A DNA stretch of 64,000 nucleotides, from positions 1-64,000 of the forward strand of contig NZ_JAURYQ010000038.1 of the NCBI RefSeq assembly GCF_030653815.1, read 5' to 3'. The stretch is from Rhodoferax sp. GTDB lineage: Bacteria; Pseudomonadota; Gammaproteobacteria; Burkholderiales; Burkholderiaceae_C. Within the stretch, counting starts at the first letter, position 1. Every line of letters starts with the position of its first letter. This document shows positions 8,643-18,493 of this stretch, piece after piece. The notes under the pieces were generated by a model. The model did no database searches. It was not told the origin of the DNA and worked only from the letters and a program-made list of their open reading frames with translations. The position numbers and the translations under genes are program-made.

Positions 8643-8725
8643 GATGGCGCCTCTTGAAGTGAGGGGCCAAGACTAAAGTTGCGGCAGAGGCCTGTCTGTG
8701 TGGTGACGCACGGTGTGCGGCTGCG

Positions 8726-10612
8726 TCAATTTACTCCGGCTGGGAATATCAGGCTCACGGTGGTTCCTTCTGCGGGGGCGCTGCAGATGTCCATGCTGCC
8801 ATAGTGCAGCGCCATGATCTCCTTGACGATGCTCATGCCCAGACCCGTGCCCGATACCTTGCCGGAGGTGTCGGCGCGGTAAAAGCGCTCGCCCACGCGC
8901 CCGGCCTGTTCCGCCGTCATGCCTACGCCCTGATCGGTGATGTGGATGGCGATTTGGCCCGGCAGGCTTTGCACCGTAATGTGCACCGGCTGGCCCGGCG
9001 CTGAATACTTGTAGGCGTTGGACAGTACATTGAGCAAGGCCATCTGGGCCTTTTTTTGATCCGCCCGCAAAAATGCCGGCTCGGCGGTAAGCGCCATGGT
9101 GGGCGGCGTCCGGTCCTTGGGCAGCTTGAGGCCGCGCACCACGTCCTCGATCAGGGATTGCACCGGTATGGTTTCAAAGACAACGTCCTTACCCTGCAAG
9201 GCTTCGATCCGGGCCAGATCCAGCAGTTCATTCAGGATGGATGCCATGAGCTTGGACTGGCGGTAAATGATTTCCAGAAACTCCTTGCGCTCCGCCTCGC
9301 TCAGCTGCTCGGTCAGCAGCACCTCGGCGAAGCCGAAAATGCCCGACATGGGGGTGCGCAACTCGTGCGCGGCGGTGGACAGGAATTCGCTCTTCATGCG
9401 CTCCACCGCCGTTTCATGGCTGATGTCGCGCAGCGAGAGAATCTGCGAGACCGATTGCTCCTGCGATTCGCGCAAGCTCATTCTCAAAACGCGCCGGCCG
9501 GCGGCGGCGCCTGCAGCCTGCTTCAACTCGAACACCTGGTGCGACTCATGGCCACGGCCGGTGTGCGCCGCGCTGCGCAGCGCGGCCAGATCCTGAAAAC
9601 GTGCCTCTGGGAGACACAAGGCCGCCAGTTTGTGTGAAAACGCCAGCTCGTCGAGCCCGATCACCTCGGCGGCAGTCAGTCCGGTGAGGGTGGTGAACGC
9701 CGGGCTGACATACTTGACCAGGCGCCTGTGATCAAAGGCCACATAGCCGTCCGGGCTCAGGGCAAAGATGGCATCGAGTTGTGCGCTGTGCTCGCTCAGC
9801 AGCGCCTCGGCGGCCTTGCGCTGGCTGATGTCGACAAAGCTGCCGACCATGCGCAGCGGCTGTCCGTCGGCGTCACGCTCGACCACGTCGCCACGGTCCA
9901 GTACCCAGACTTCCTGCTGGCCGCTCAGACGCATGCGGTGTTCGCTTTGGTAGCGTCCCTTGCCGGCCAGGCAGTCTCGCAGCCGGGCCATCACCCCGGC
10001 TTTGTCGTCGGCATGTAACAGCGCGGCAAATTCGTGCAGCGGGTGCTGCAGGTAGGCCTCGTCGAGCCCGGTGATCTGGCACCAGCGCCGGTTGTGCGTG
10101 ACGACGCCACTGCGGATGTCCCAGTCCCAGATGCCTTCACCCGTGGCGTCAAGCACATAGTTGAGACGTCGCTCGCTTTCTTCCAGCTTGAGCTGCACCC
10201 TTTTCAGTTCCGAGACATCATTGGCGATCACCAGGATCTGCTTTTTGCCTTCGGGCGTGGTCAGGGGGATCTTGATGGACTGGTAGTAAACGGTCTCGCC
10301 GGTGGTGGCGTCGGTGGACTCTTCCATGACCACCCGGGTCTCGCCCTGCGACATGACGTCACGCACGTTTTGCAGGTAAAACGCCACCTGCTCGGCGTTG
10401 GGGTTGAAGGCACCATCGTCCTTGCCCTCCAGCTGGTCGGGCGTGGTGCCGTAGAGCTGGGCCAGCGCGCGGTTGCCGAGCAAAAACTTGCCATCCCAAT
10501 CCTTCATCAGGATGATGTTGGGGTTCTCGTCGATGACGGTGCGCAGCAGCGTGTTGGCGTCCTGCAAGTGGCTGTTGAGCGTGTCGGTGCTGCGTCTACG
10601 GTGTGTTGTCAT
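8726..10612 (-). CDS. PAS-domain sensor histidine kinase (last gene of signalling cluster)
   Basis: Soluble-looking kinase of 628 residues; no TM segment is seen. The track runs back to 10777, but that extension overlaps the HD-GYP gene and is out of character, so I start at the ATG at 10612 (MTTHRRRSTDTLNS), 34 bp after that gene. Three PAS-like modules follow one another (IDENPNIILMKDWDGKFLLGN; YVLDATGEGIWDWDIRSG; IFALSPDGYVAFDHRRLVKYVSPAF), then the H-box [20 protein letters not shown] and the N/G boxes ([28 protein letters not shown]). Its last PAS plus kinase core closely resembles that of the 15135-17264 kinase, suggesting duplication. Confidence 0.85.
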   Translation of the reverse strand: MTTHRRRSTDTLNSHLQDANTLLRTVIDENPNIILMKDWDGKFLLGNRALAQLYGTTPDQLEGKDDGAFNPNAEQVAFYLQNVRDVMSQGETRVVMEESTDATTGETVYYQSIKIPLTTPEGKKQILVIANDVSELKRVQLKLEESERRLNYVLDATGEGIWDWDIRSGVVTHNRRWCQITGLDEAYLQHPLHEFAALLHADDKAGVMARLRDCLAGKGRYQSEHRMRLSGQQEVWVLDRGDVVERDADGQPLRMVGSFVDISQRKAAEALLSEHSAQLDAIFALSPDGYVAFDHRRLVKYVSPAFTTLTGLTAAEVIGLDELAFSHKLAALCLPEARFQDLAALRSAAHTGRGHESHQVFELKQAAGAAAGRRVLRMSLRESQEQSVSQILSLRDISHETAVERMKSEFLSTAAHELRTPMSGIFGFAEVLLTEQLSEAERKEFLEIIYRQSKLMASILNELLDLARIEALQGKDVVFETIPVQSLIEDVVRGLKLPKDRTPPTMALTAEPAFLRADQKKAQMALLNVLSNAYKYSAPGQPVHITVQSLPGQIAIHITDQGVGMTAEQAGRVGERFYRADTSGKVSGTGLGMSIVKEIMALHYGSMDICSAPAEGTTVSLIFPAGVN

Positions 10613-10646
10613 GACTGGGAGTGCTGAAGTTGGCGCTGTAAGCGGG

Positions 10647-11792
10647 TCAGTTGCCGACGATCGTGGCCAGGTGGGCCGCCTTTTTCTGCAACGCTTCGTC
10701 GCTGTCGGCATAACGCGCAGCGATGTCCCGAAATTCATCTTCGAGCGCCAGGAAGGCATCGACCACGTCCGGGTCAAAGTGTTTGCCCCGGCCCTTCACC
10801 AAAATGGCCCGGGCCTTGTCGTGGTCCATGCCGTCCTTGTAAACGCGACGGCTGATGAGGGCGTCATAGACGTCAGCCAGTGCCATCAGGCGCGCGGGGA
10901 TCGGAATCGCATCCCCCACCAGGCCTTGTGGATAGCCCGAACCGTCCCACTTCTCGTGGTGCGAATAGACGATCTGCTTGGCAATCTGGATGAATTCCAG
11001 CGACTCCATGCTCGCCACCTGCGCCTGCATCAGGGCTTCATAACCCAACCGGGGATGCGTTTTCATGATCTCGAACTCGTGAGGCTCATAGCGCCCGGGC
11101 TTGAGCAAAATGCGGTCTGGAATGCCCACCTTGCCGATGTCGTGCAGCGGCGCGCACTTGAACAGCATGTCGATCACGCTGGGGCTCAGGAAACTGGAAA
11201 AACACGGGTGCCCGCTCAGGTGTCGGGCCAGGGCCCGGATGTAGTGCTGGGTGCGCCGCAAATGGTTGCCGGTTTCCACGTCGCGCACCTCGGCCAGCGA
11301 GGCCAGCGCCAGAATGGTGACCTCTTGCAGCGCTGCCATGTCGCGCGCCCGTTTGGCCACCTCGAATTCCAGATACTCGTTGTTGACCCGCAGGGTCCGG
11401 GCGTGCGTGGCATCGACCAGGTGCGCGCGTAGCCGGGACAGCAGGATCTCGGGGCTGATCGGGCGGGTGATGTAGTCGACCGCACCCAGGGCCATGCCCA
11501 TTTCCTCGTTTTCCACCTCGTTCTTGCTGGTCAAAAAAATCACCGGGATATGCTGCGTGCGCGGGTTCCGCTTGAGCTCGCGGCAGACCTCGTAGCCGTT
11601 GATATCGGGCATCATGATGTCGAGCAGGATCAGGTCGGGCTCGTCCTGGCTCACCATGGCGAGCGCCTTGGCGCCATGGTTGACTGCCTTGACGGTGTAG
11701 GACCCGTGCAGCAGGCCAAACAGCAGGGACAAGTTGGCCGGCGAGTCGTCCACGACCAAAATGGTGGGTTTAACGGGGAGAAACAGGTCCAT
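10647..11792 (-). CDS. Response regulator with HD-GYP domain (c-di-GMP phosphodiesterase type)
   Basis: The receiver domain (TILVVDDSPANLSLLFGLL; Asp in LILLDIMMPDINGYE; Lys replaced by Arg in DYITRPIS) is joined to an HD-GYP domain (RRTQHYIRALARHL, HDIGKVGIPD, THPRLGYEAL, HHEKWDGSGYP, RLMALADVYDAL). HD-GYP proteins hydrolyse cyclic di-GMP. The true start is the ATG at 11792 (MDLFLPVKPT), 7 bp after the hybrid kinase stop; the longer track ORF is out-of-frame read-through of that gene. 381 residues. The Arg in place of the usual receiver Lys may alter phosphorylation behaviour. Probably an output of the adjacent kinases. Confidence 0.87.
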   Translation of the reverse strand: MDLFLPVKPTILVVDDSPANLSLLFGLLHGSYTVKAVNHGAKALAMVSQDEPDLILLDIMMPDINGYEVCRELKRNPRTQHIPVIFLTSKNEVENEEMGMALGAVDYITRPISPEILLSRLRAHLVDATHARTLRVNNEYLEFEVAKRARDMAALQEVTILALASLAEVRDVETGNHLRRTQHYIRALARHLSGHPCFSSFLSPSVIDMLFKCAPLHDIGKVGIPDRILLKPGRYEPHEFEIMKTHPRLGYEALMQAQVASMESLEFIQIAKQIVYSHHEKWDGSGYPQGLVGDAIPIPARLMALADVYDALISRRVYKDGMDHDKARAILVKGRGKHFDPDVVDAFLALEDEFRDIAARYADSDEALQKKAAHLATIVGN

Positions 11793-11799
11793 GGCCACT

Positions 11800-14700
11800 C
11801 TAGTTTGGGGCGATGCGCGCGTCGGCTGCCGCTTGCTGGAGCGTTTGCAGTGCGTCCGAGAATTCAAACTCCTGCACTTGTTGCGCCAGTAGCTCGAATT
11901 TAACACCCAGTCCGTTGCGCAGCAAGCCGGCTTGGGTTTGCAGCAATAACTCGGCTTCCGCATTGTTGGCCGCCAGCAGCCTGGCCAGCGTGCTGCAGGT
12001 GTCCGACAGTCGCTGGGCATCCATTGGCTGCCCGGCTTGGACCGGGTCTGGCGTGTCAGGCAAGGCCTTGCGCAGACGCAGTGCCAGATGCGCCAGGTGC
12101 GCCGTTAGCGGCGCAAGCAGGCTCTGTACGGCCATGGGTGGCTGGCCCGCTTGCACCGCCTGGTGCAGGGTGTGCTCGACTTCGCTGCTCAGCGCGCTGC
12201 AACGGACGGCACCCACGTTGGCCGAGACGCCCTTGAGGTTGTGCACCAGGTGCTGTGCCTGTAACCACTGGCCGGCATCGGCGAGTTCTGCCAGCTGGTC
12301 CGGCAGGCGGCTGATGGTGTTCAAGAATTTCTTCAGAACGCCGTGGTACAGCGTCTGGTTGCCCCCGCACAGTCGCAAGCCCTGCACCGTGTCGATGCCG
12401 CTGACGCGCAGCGTGTTGCGTGGCCGCTGCGGCGCGTCGGGCACGGCCGATGCACTGGCAGTGGGCCGGGGTGACGCCGGTTGGCCCCACAGGGCCAGGC
12501 TTTGATGCAGTGCTTCGGGGTCGATGGGTTTGCTCAGGTGGTCGTTCATGCCCTCTTCGAGGCACCGGGCCGCGACCTCGATGTCCGCGTGCGCCGTCAA
12601 GGCGATGATCGGCAAATCTTTAAAACGCTCTTGCTGGCGCAGTGCCAGCGTGGCCTGGTGGCCGTCCATGACTGGCATTTGCAAGTCCATCAGCACCAGC
12701 GACCAGGGCAGGGGCTGGGCTGTGTTTTGCAGCATGTCCAGCGCCTGCTGGCCGTTGTCCGCCAGCGTCACGCGCACGCCCATCGCGGTCATGAGTTCGC
12801 TGGCAATTTGCTGGTTGATCTCGTTGTCTTCGACCAGCAGCACGGCCAAGCCATCCAATGGGTGCCTGCCAGTGGCCGACAAGCTCGATTCACCCGGCGT
12901 CACGGGCTCCGGCCATGCTGCCAGCGCCGCAGGCAACTCTTCAAAGGCCGTTGGTGGGGCGTCCTGCGTCGGGCTGTCGTCCACGTCGGTGCGGGCTTTA
13001 TGGGTTGGCAGATCCAGCCAGGCGGTGAAGGTGAACGTGCTGCCCACCCCCTGCTCAGACTGCACCACCAGATGGCCGCGCATCATTTCAACCAGGCTTT
13101 TTGAAATCGTCAGGCCCAGCCCGGAGCCGCCAAAACGGCGGGTGGTCGAGCTGTCGGCCTGGCTGAAGGCGGTGAAGAGTTTGCTGCGCTGTTCCGCCGT
13201 CATGCCAATGCCACTGTCCTGCACCGACACCGTCAATTGCACCCGCTGACGCTGGCGCTGCGTCGCCACAACAGTCACCTTGACGCGGCCGTGCTCGGTG
13301 AATTTGATCGCGTTGTGGCTCAGGTTGGTCAGCACCTGTTTGAGGCGGGTGGCATCGCCCATCAGGGTTTGCGGTACGTCGGGCTGCACCTCGATCGAAA
13401 ATTTGATGAGCTTCTGATGCGCCAGTTGTCCCACCAGCGTGGTCACGCTGTCGAGCACCTGGTTCAGCCTAAAGGGCGCTGATTCCAGGTTCATCTTGTT
13501 GGCACCAATCTTCGAGTAATCCAGGATGTCGTTGATGATGCCCACCAGCGCCTTGCCCTCGGTGTTGATTTTTTGCAGATAGTCGCGCTGCTTGGCATTG
13601 AGATCGGTTTCCAGCGCCAGGCCTGACAGGCCGATCACCGCATTCATCGGGGTGCGGATTTCATGGCTCATGTTGGCCAAAAATTCACTCTTGGCGCGGT
13701 TGGCCTCATCGGTCTGCTGGCGCGCTGCGCGGGTCAGTTCGAATTGCTGGTGCAGTTCACTGGCCTGCTGGATCAATTCCTGTTGCTGCACCTGGAGCAC
13801 TTCCCCGGACTGTTGCAGGTCGTGCGCCTGGTCCTGCGTTTTCGCCATCAGGTCTTGGGTGACCCGGTTGCGCTCGAAGATTTCCAGGTTCAGCGCCACC
13901 AGCGGCAGCAGTTCGTCCAGCAGGGCCCGGTGGCGCGGGTCCAGGGCGCCATGGGTGGCGAGCACCAGGTACGCCAGCACCTGTTTTTTTCCTGCCGGTA
14001 TCACCGGAACCATCAGTACCGAGCCTGCTTCAAACCCCGGCAGCTCGGCCAGCTCGTCGGTGTTGGCAAAATTGGTTACCAGTGGCGCAGGGTCCGCCAC
14101 GCCGGCCACGCCGAGCAGGGCATAACGCTGGCTCGGTCTGTCCAGAATATAGAGCAGGCCGGCCTGGGCGCCCAACAGCGCGATCAATCGGGCCAGCAAG
14201 GTGTCGGCAAACGCGTTCAGCGTTTCCAGCGACAGCACGCTGGAGGCAATGTCAGCGGTGTTGGACTTGATCCAGCGCAGCACTTCCACCTCGCGCGCGG
14301 CATGCTGCAGCACGGTGAGGGCGCGGGCCATGGCGCCCACATCGTTGTGGAAATCGGTGTGCGGCACGGGGCTGTCCAGCTGGCCGCGCGCCATGGCTTC
14401 AATGCGCAAACGCAGGCGCTCCAGGGGTTGGCTGATGGATCTGATCAGCAACAGGCCGGTGCCCAGGGCCACCAGCAGTCCCAGCACCAGCAGCAGCAAG
14501 CTCAGGTGCTCATAAGCTGTGGCAAAAGCTTCGGCGTTTTCCCAGGCCTGGAGCGCGTTGCTTTCCTTGTGCTGCACCAGCGCATCCAGCCGGCGGTCAA
14601 CTTCCTCAAACAAGGCCAGGTTGCCCGGCTCGAACAGCAAGGCCGCTGCCGCCGGGTCAAAGCGCTGGTCGGTTGCCACCCGATCGGTGATCTGGTTCAC

Positions 14701-15129
14701 GCGCTGCAGGTAGCGCTCCAGCGTGTCAAGGGTCTCGGCCAGCAGGCGCTGGCCTTTTTCCGAACGGAAGCGAGTTTTGCTCTCTTCCATGTTGCGCCGC
14801 AACTCCTGGTGCGCGAGGTCCAGCGCGCGCCGGGCATTGTCGCGCTCACCGGCATTGCGGGCCAACAGCATTTGCCGCAGGTTGCGCCCAACTTCCATCA
14901 GGTGGGTCTGGGCCTCCTTGGTCACAGACAAGCCCACCAGCTTGAGTGTGTACATGTCGCGCAGCTGCGCTGCCTGCTGGCGCTCGCCGTAGATGGCGTG
15001 CGCACCCAGCAGCAAAATAATGCCCAGCAGGACACCCAGTCCGAAACGAAGCTTGCAGCCCAGCGTGAGCCGCTCAAGAAAGTCCATGCCGCTGTGCAAC
15101 AGGAGAGGCTGTGACTTGATTGCACTCAC
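11800..15129 (-). CDS. Hybrid sensor histidine kinase with GAF, REC and HPt domains
   Basis: 1109-residue membrane phosphorelay kinase. Order: TM1 (about 29-48), a helical periplasmic domain of the four-helix type, TM2 (about 210-230), HAMP, a GAF-like domain (about 295-415), a coiled coil, HisKA ([15 protein letters not shown], His near 489), HATPase ([31 protein letters not shown]), REC ([32 protein letters not shown]) and an HPt-like domain ([14 protein letters not shown]). The GTG start is 5 bp after the upstream kinase stop, so translation is likely coupled. It can carry a full His-Asp-His relay and may pass phosphate to the receivers nearby. Confidence 0.9.
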   Translation of the reverse strand: MSAIKSQPLLLHSGMDFLERLTLGCKLRFGLGVLLGIILLLGAHAIYGERQQAAQLRDMYTLKLVGLSVTKEAQTHLMEVGRNLRQMLLARNAGERDNARRALDLAHQELRRNMEESKTRFRSEKGQRLLAETLDTLERYLQRVNQITDRVATDQRFDPAAAALLFEPGNLALFEEVDRRLDALVQHKESNALQAWENAEAFATAYEHLSLLLLVLGLLVALGTGLLLIRSISQPLERLRLRIEAMARGQLDSPVPHTDFHNDVGAMARALTVLQHAAREVEVLRWIKSNTADIASSVLSLETLNAFADTLLARLIALLGAQAGLLYILDRPSQRYALLGVAGVADPAPLVTNFANTDELAELPGFEAGSVLMVPVIPAGKKQVLAYLVLATHGALDPRHRALLDELLPLVALNLEIFERNRVTQDLMAKTQDQAHDLQQSGEVLQVQQQELIQQASELHQQFELTRAARQQTDEANRAKSEFLANMSHEIRTPMNAVIGLSGLALETDLNAKQRDYLQKINTEGKALVGIINDILDYSKIGANKMNLESAPFRLNQVLDSVTTLVGQLAHQKLIKFSIEVQPDVPQTLMGDATRLKQVLTNLSHNAIKFTEHGRVKVTVVATQRQRQRVQLTVSVQDSGIGMTAEQRSKLFTAFSQADSSTTRRFGGSGLGLTISKSLVEMMRGHLVVQSEQGVGSTFTFTAWLDLPTHKARTDVDDSPTQDAPPTAFEELPAALAAWPEPVTPGESSLSATGRHPLDGLAVLLVEDNEINQQIASELMTAMGVRVTLADNGQQALDMLQNTAQPLPWSLVLMDLQMPVMDGHQATLALRQQERFKDLPIIALTAHADIEVAARCLEEGMNDHLSKPIDPEALHQSLALWGQPASPRPTASASAVPDAPQRPRNTLRVSGIDTVQGLRLCGGNQTLYHGVLKKFLNTISRLPDQLAELADAGQWLQAQHLVHNLKGVSANVGAVRCSALSSEVEHTLHQAVQAGQPPMAVQSLLAPLTAHLAHLALRLRKALPDTPDPVQAGQPMDAQRLSDTCSTLARLLAANNAEAELLLQTQAGLLRNGLGVKFELLAQQVQEFEFSDALQTLQQAAADARIAPN

Positions 15130-15134
15130 AGGCG

Positions 15135-17264
15135 TCAGTCCAGCACGACGGGGCGGGTGTCCTGGATTGTGTCGTCCAGCTCTGAGCGGCTGGGACCGGC
15201 CGCGTCAAAGCTGTCCTGCAGGGTGGTGTAGGTGGGCAGGCACAGGCGTACCGTGGTGCCCGCGCCGGGCGCGCTGTCAATCTCAAGCGTGCCATGGTGC
15301 AGCGCAATGATTTCCTTGACGATGCTCATGCCCAGACCGGTGCCGGGAATCCTGCCCGAGGGGTCGGCGCGATAAAAGCGTTCACCCACGCGCGCCCGTT
15401 GCGCTGCGTTCATGCCGATGCCGCGGTCGGTGACCTCGATGCACACGCCGGGAGCCTGGGCGGCCGTGTTCCTGACCCACGCCTTGAGCACCACCGGACC
15501 ACCGTTCGGCGAGTATTTGAATGCGTTGGAGACCACGTTGAGCAGGGTCTGGCGTAGCTTGCCGGCGTCGGCCATCAGGTACAGGGGGTGTTCGGGCAAC
15601 GTCAGTTCCAGGCCCCTGCGGCCATTGGGCACGGGGTAAGTGCGGGCCAGGTCGGTGACCAGCAATTGCAGGTCGACACGGGTGTAGCGGAAGTCCTTGT
15701 CACGGCGCGCCTCGATGCGGGCCAGGTCCAGCAGTTCGTTGAGGATGTTGTTCATCAGCTTGGACTGGACGTAAATGGTATTCAGGAACTCGTGCTGGGT
15801 TGCCTCGTCGAACTTATCGTTGAGCAAGACCTCGGCGTAGCCAAAAATACTGGCCATGGGGGTGCGCAGTTCGTGAGCGGCGGTGGCCAGGAATTCGCTC
15901 TTCATCTGGTCGACCTCGGCCTCATGGGTGACGTCACGCAGGTGCAAAATTTGAGACACGCTGGTGGATTGGCTGGAGCGCAGACCGAGTTGCAGTACGC
16001 GCTTGCTGTCTTGGTTGAGTTCAATCAGCACGCGCTGGTCGGGTCGGCCCCTGTTGACGGCTGTGCGCAGCGCGGCCACGCCCAGGAAAGGCGTGCTGGC
16101 GGAGCAACGCCACGACAGCCAGATCGAGAAATCGTTTTCATCCACGCCTTCCAGCGCCTCCTTGCCCATGCCGGTCAGCTTCCTGAAAGCCGGACTGATG
16201 TAATTGACCCGTTTTTTGGCATCGAAAGAGACAAAGCCGTCGGGGCTCAAATCGAAAATGGCGTTGAGCTGGGCGTTGAGCTCTTCGGTCTGATGTTGTT
16301 CCCGCTCGCGCAAGCGCATTTCGCTGCGGATTTGCCGCAGATGGCGCGTCAGTGCCGTGGCCAGCGCCAGCACCAGCAGGCTCACAATGGCGGCCTGCAG
16401 CCACAAGGCCTGCTTGGCCGTGTTGTGGTTGGCCAGCACCGTCTTGGTATCCAGACCCGCTGCCACCACCAGGGAATGGCCGGGTAGCTTTCGGAAATGC
16501 ACCATGCGCTCGACCTTGTCGACCGGCGAGTGGGCGGTGAATTGGCCCTCCTGCTCGCCCGCGGCGATGCGCGCAAAAACGAGGGAACTTTTGGCCTCGC
16601 TGCCAAACTCTTCGCGGGTGCCCACGCTTCGGGCACGAGCCACACCATCGAGACCGTAGAGCGCCATCAAGCCTTGGTCGCCCAGTTTGAGTTCTTTGTA
16701 GAAGCGGGTGAAGTAACCCGGGTCGACCGACACCACCACCACGCCGGCGAAGTCGCCATTCGGGCGGCTGATGCGGCGCGTCAGCTGGATCGACCACTTG
16801 CCGGTGGCGCGCCCCAGCACGGGTTGTGAGACAAACAGCGCATCGCTGGGGGTGGTGACATGCACCTTGAAGTGCTCCCGGTCGGACAGGTCGATGTTGC
16901 TTGTGATGGGCCGGTTGGCCAGAACATAAATGCCTTTGGCGTTGATGACGCCCACCTGCGGAAAAATCTCTACGTCGATCACACCCTGTGTGGTCAGCGC
17001 CGTCAGGTCAAGCTGGTCGCCCAACTCGAGGTAGCGCGACTGAATGAAGCGAATCACCTGGTCGGCGCCGCGAAAGGTCCGGTCGGCGTGCTCCTGGCTG
17101 ACGCGGGTCAGGTTGGCCAGGTCACGCCTGGCGTTGGCAAGTTCCCTGGTGTGGCTGTCGTTCACCAGCGAGAAAACGTGCCACCACGTCAGGCCCAGCA
17201 GCACCGCCGCAGCCAGCCAAAGCAGCAGCACAATACGTCGGTAATGGGAAATGCTGGCAGGCAC
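15135..17264 (-). CDS. Membrane sensor histidine kinase with Cache-like and PAS domains
   Basis: 709 residues from the GTG at 17264, 40 bp after the REC gene; the track extension to 17393 only overlaps that gene. TM1 follows [21 protein letters not shown] periplasmic dCache-like sensor (DIEIFPQVG-type core, [29 protein letters not shown]) is followed by TM2 ([20 protein letters not shown]), a PAS domain ([22 protein letters not shown]), the H-box [20 protein letters not shown] and catalytic boxes ([34 protein letters not shown]). The PAS-kinase half is closely paralogous to the 8726-10612 protein. The extracytoplasmic ligand is unknown. Confidence 0.87.
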   Translation of the reverse strand: MPASISHYRRIVLLLWLAAAVLLGLTWWHVFSLVNDSHTRELANARRDLANLTRVSQEHADRTFRGADQVIRFIQSRYLELGDQLDLTALTTQGVIDVEIFPQVGVINAKGIYVLANRPITSNIDLSDREHFKVHVTTPSDALFVSQPVLGRATGKWSIQLTRRISRPNGDFAGVVVVSVDPGYFTRFYKELKLGDQGLMALYGLDGVARARSVGTREEFGSEAKSSLVFARIAAGEQEGQFTAHSPVDKVERMVHFRKLPGHSLVVAAGLDTKTVLANHNTAKQALWLQAAIVSLLVLALATALTRHLRQIRSEMRLREREQHQTEELNAQLNAIFDLSPDGFVSFDAKKRVNYISPAFRKLTGMGKEALEGVDENDFSIWLSWRCSASTPFLGVAALRTAVNRGRPDQRVLIELNQDSKRVLQLGLRSSQSTSVSQILHLRDVTHEAEVDQMKSEFLATAAHELRTPMASIFGYAEVLLNDKFDEATQHEFLNTIYVQSKLMNNILNELLDLARIEARRDKDFRYTRVDLQLLVTDLARTYPVPNGRRGLELTLPEHPLYLMADAGKLRQTLLNVVSNAFKYSPNGGPVVLKAWVRNTAAQAPGVCIEVTDRGIGMNAAQRARVGERFYRADPSGRIPGTGLGMSIVKEIIALHHGTLEIDSAPGAGTTVRLCLPTYTTLQDSFDAAGPSRSELDDTIQDTRPVVLD

Positions 17265-17304
17265 GGCAGGCTTTCGGGGAGAGGGATATTCGGCTGACGC
17301 TTGT

Positions 17305-17667
17305 TTACTTGAGGTGGTTGCGCACCCAGGTGACCACTTGCAGCGGGCTGAAGGGCTTGATGAAATAGGCATCCGCGCCGCGCGCGCGCGCATCGTCGTG
17401 GTCGGCGACTTGACCGCGTGCGGTGATCATGCCCACCAGGGTGTCGCGCGTGTCGGGGTCGGCCTTGATGGCTTGTAGCACCTGCAGGCCGTCGATTTCA
17501 CCCGGCATCATGATGTCGAGCAGAACCACTTTGGGGTGGTGATGGCGCACCGCGGCAAGCGCGCTCACGCCGTCCTCGGCTTCAAGAATATGGTACTCCT
17601 TGCCCAGTGTGATGCTGATCAGGCGGCGGATGTCGGAGTGGTCGTCGACGATGAGGACGGTGTTCAT
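17305..17667 (-). CDS. Single-domain response regulator (CheY-like)
   Basis: 120 residues, receiver domain only: acidic residues in LIVDDHSD, phospho-acceptor Asp in VVLLDIMMPGEIDG, Thr in MITARG, Lys in YFIKPFSP. With no output domain it probably acts as a phosphate shuttle or sink between the kinases in this cluster, or works by protein contact. It lies between the HTH-REC regulator (9 bp) and the Cache/PAS kinase (40 bp). The extra residue in MMPGEIDG relative to MPxMDG is seen in some relay receivers. Confidence 0.9.
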   Translation of the reverse strand: MNTVLIVDDHSDIRRLISITLGKEYHILEAEDGVSALAAVRHHHPKVVLLDIMMPGEIDGLQVLQAIKADPDTRDTLVGMITARGQVADHDDARARGADAYFIKPFSPLQVVTWVRNHLK

Positions 17668-17676
17668 GAGGGCACT

Positions 17677-18309
17677 TTACGCAGGGGTGTTAAGCAAATA
17701 ACGGCTTTGGTTGACGATGACGGCGGCAATTTCTTGCAGCCGGTCGAACGGAATGGGTTTGGCCAGGACGAGGATCCCAGGTGGCAGGCCGCCGTGGGCG
17801 GCGATGGCCGCCTCATCAAGGCCGGTCACGGCGACGATGGTGGTGTGGGCCAGTTCGGGCGCTTGTTGCAGGATGCGCAGCATGCTGAAGCCGTCCATCT
17901 CCGGCATGCTGAGGTCGGTGATCAACAGGTCCGGACTGCGCCGGCCGATCGCCAGCAGGGCTGCAATGGCGCTGCTCATTTCCGTGACTTTGGTGGGCAT
18001 GGGCCAGCGCGTCAGCTTGGCCTGGTACAAACGCAACAGGTCTGCATCGTCCTCGACCACCATGACGTCGAGCTGGCGCGGCGGGTTGAACAGGGGCTCG
18101 GCCGACACCGACTTGACGGGCAGCTCTGGTTCTTGGCGCAGCAGTTGCGCAATGGAGTCGCGCATCACACGGCGGTGGCCGCCTGCGGTTTTCCAGGCCC
18201 GTAGCAGGCCGCTTTCTACCCAAAGCTGCACGGTGCCTACCGACACACCAAGCAATTTGGCGGCCTCACGGGTGGTGCAAAACGATTTTTCAATGGTGAT
18301 GGTGGACAT
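17677..18309 (-). CDS. MerR/excisionase-type HTH fused to C-terminal receiver domain
   Basis: Probable transcriptional output of the cluster. Residues about 8-60 are an excisionase/MerR-like winged HTH (CTTREAAKLLGVSVGTVQLW, then TAGGHRRV). Residues about 80-200 are a receiver (VMVVEDDADLLRLYQ, LLITDLSMPEMDG, VAVTGLDE, LAKPIPF). The order HTH-then-REC is the reverse of ordinary response regulators. The start is the ATG at 18309 (MSTITIEKS); the track adds 11 residues that would run into the promoter. A TATAAT/TTATCA promoter with an overlapping palindrome lies just upstream, so autoregulation is plausible. First gene of the six-gene run. Confidence 0.85.
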   Translation of the reverse strand: MSTITIEKSFCTTREAAKLLGVSVGTVQLWVESGLLRAWKTAGGHRRVMRDSIAQLLRQEPELPVKSVSAEPLFNPPRQLDVMVVEDDADLLRLYQAKLTRWPMPTKVTEMSSAIAALLAIGRRSPDLLITDLSMPEMDGFSMLRILQQAPELAHTTIVAVTGLDEAAIAAHGGLPPGILVLAKPIPFDRLQEIAAVIVNQSRYLLNTPA

Positions 18310-18333
18310 GAGTGTGCGTGCCGGTTTCGCTAA

Positions 18334-18368
18334 ATTATACAATAATTATCACTTTTTGATAAATATTG
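18334..18368 (-). promoter_or_regulatory. Promoter and overlapping palindrome of the signalling cluster
   Basis: On the minus strand TTATCA (-35) and TATAAT (-10) are separated by 17 bp, about 25-50 bp upstream of the ATG at 18309. An imperfect palindrome with 12-bp arms (CAATATTTATCA / TGATAATTATTG, one mismatch, AAAAG spacer) spans 18340-18368 and covers the -35 and spacer. The placement suits a repressor site, perhaps for the HTH-REC protein itself. Confidence 0.6.
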
Positions 18369-18493
18369 TTGAATTTAAAGCTGTGATTTGAATTATTTGT
18401 GTTGTAACTGCAGCGTCAAAGCGCTTTATTGCACGGTTTGCATGGGTGTTTTCCTTAATGGTCGGACGAGTGCAGACCCGCTAAGCTTGTGCC

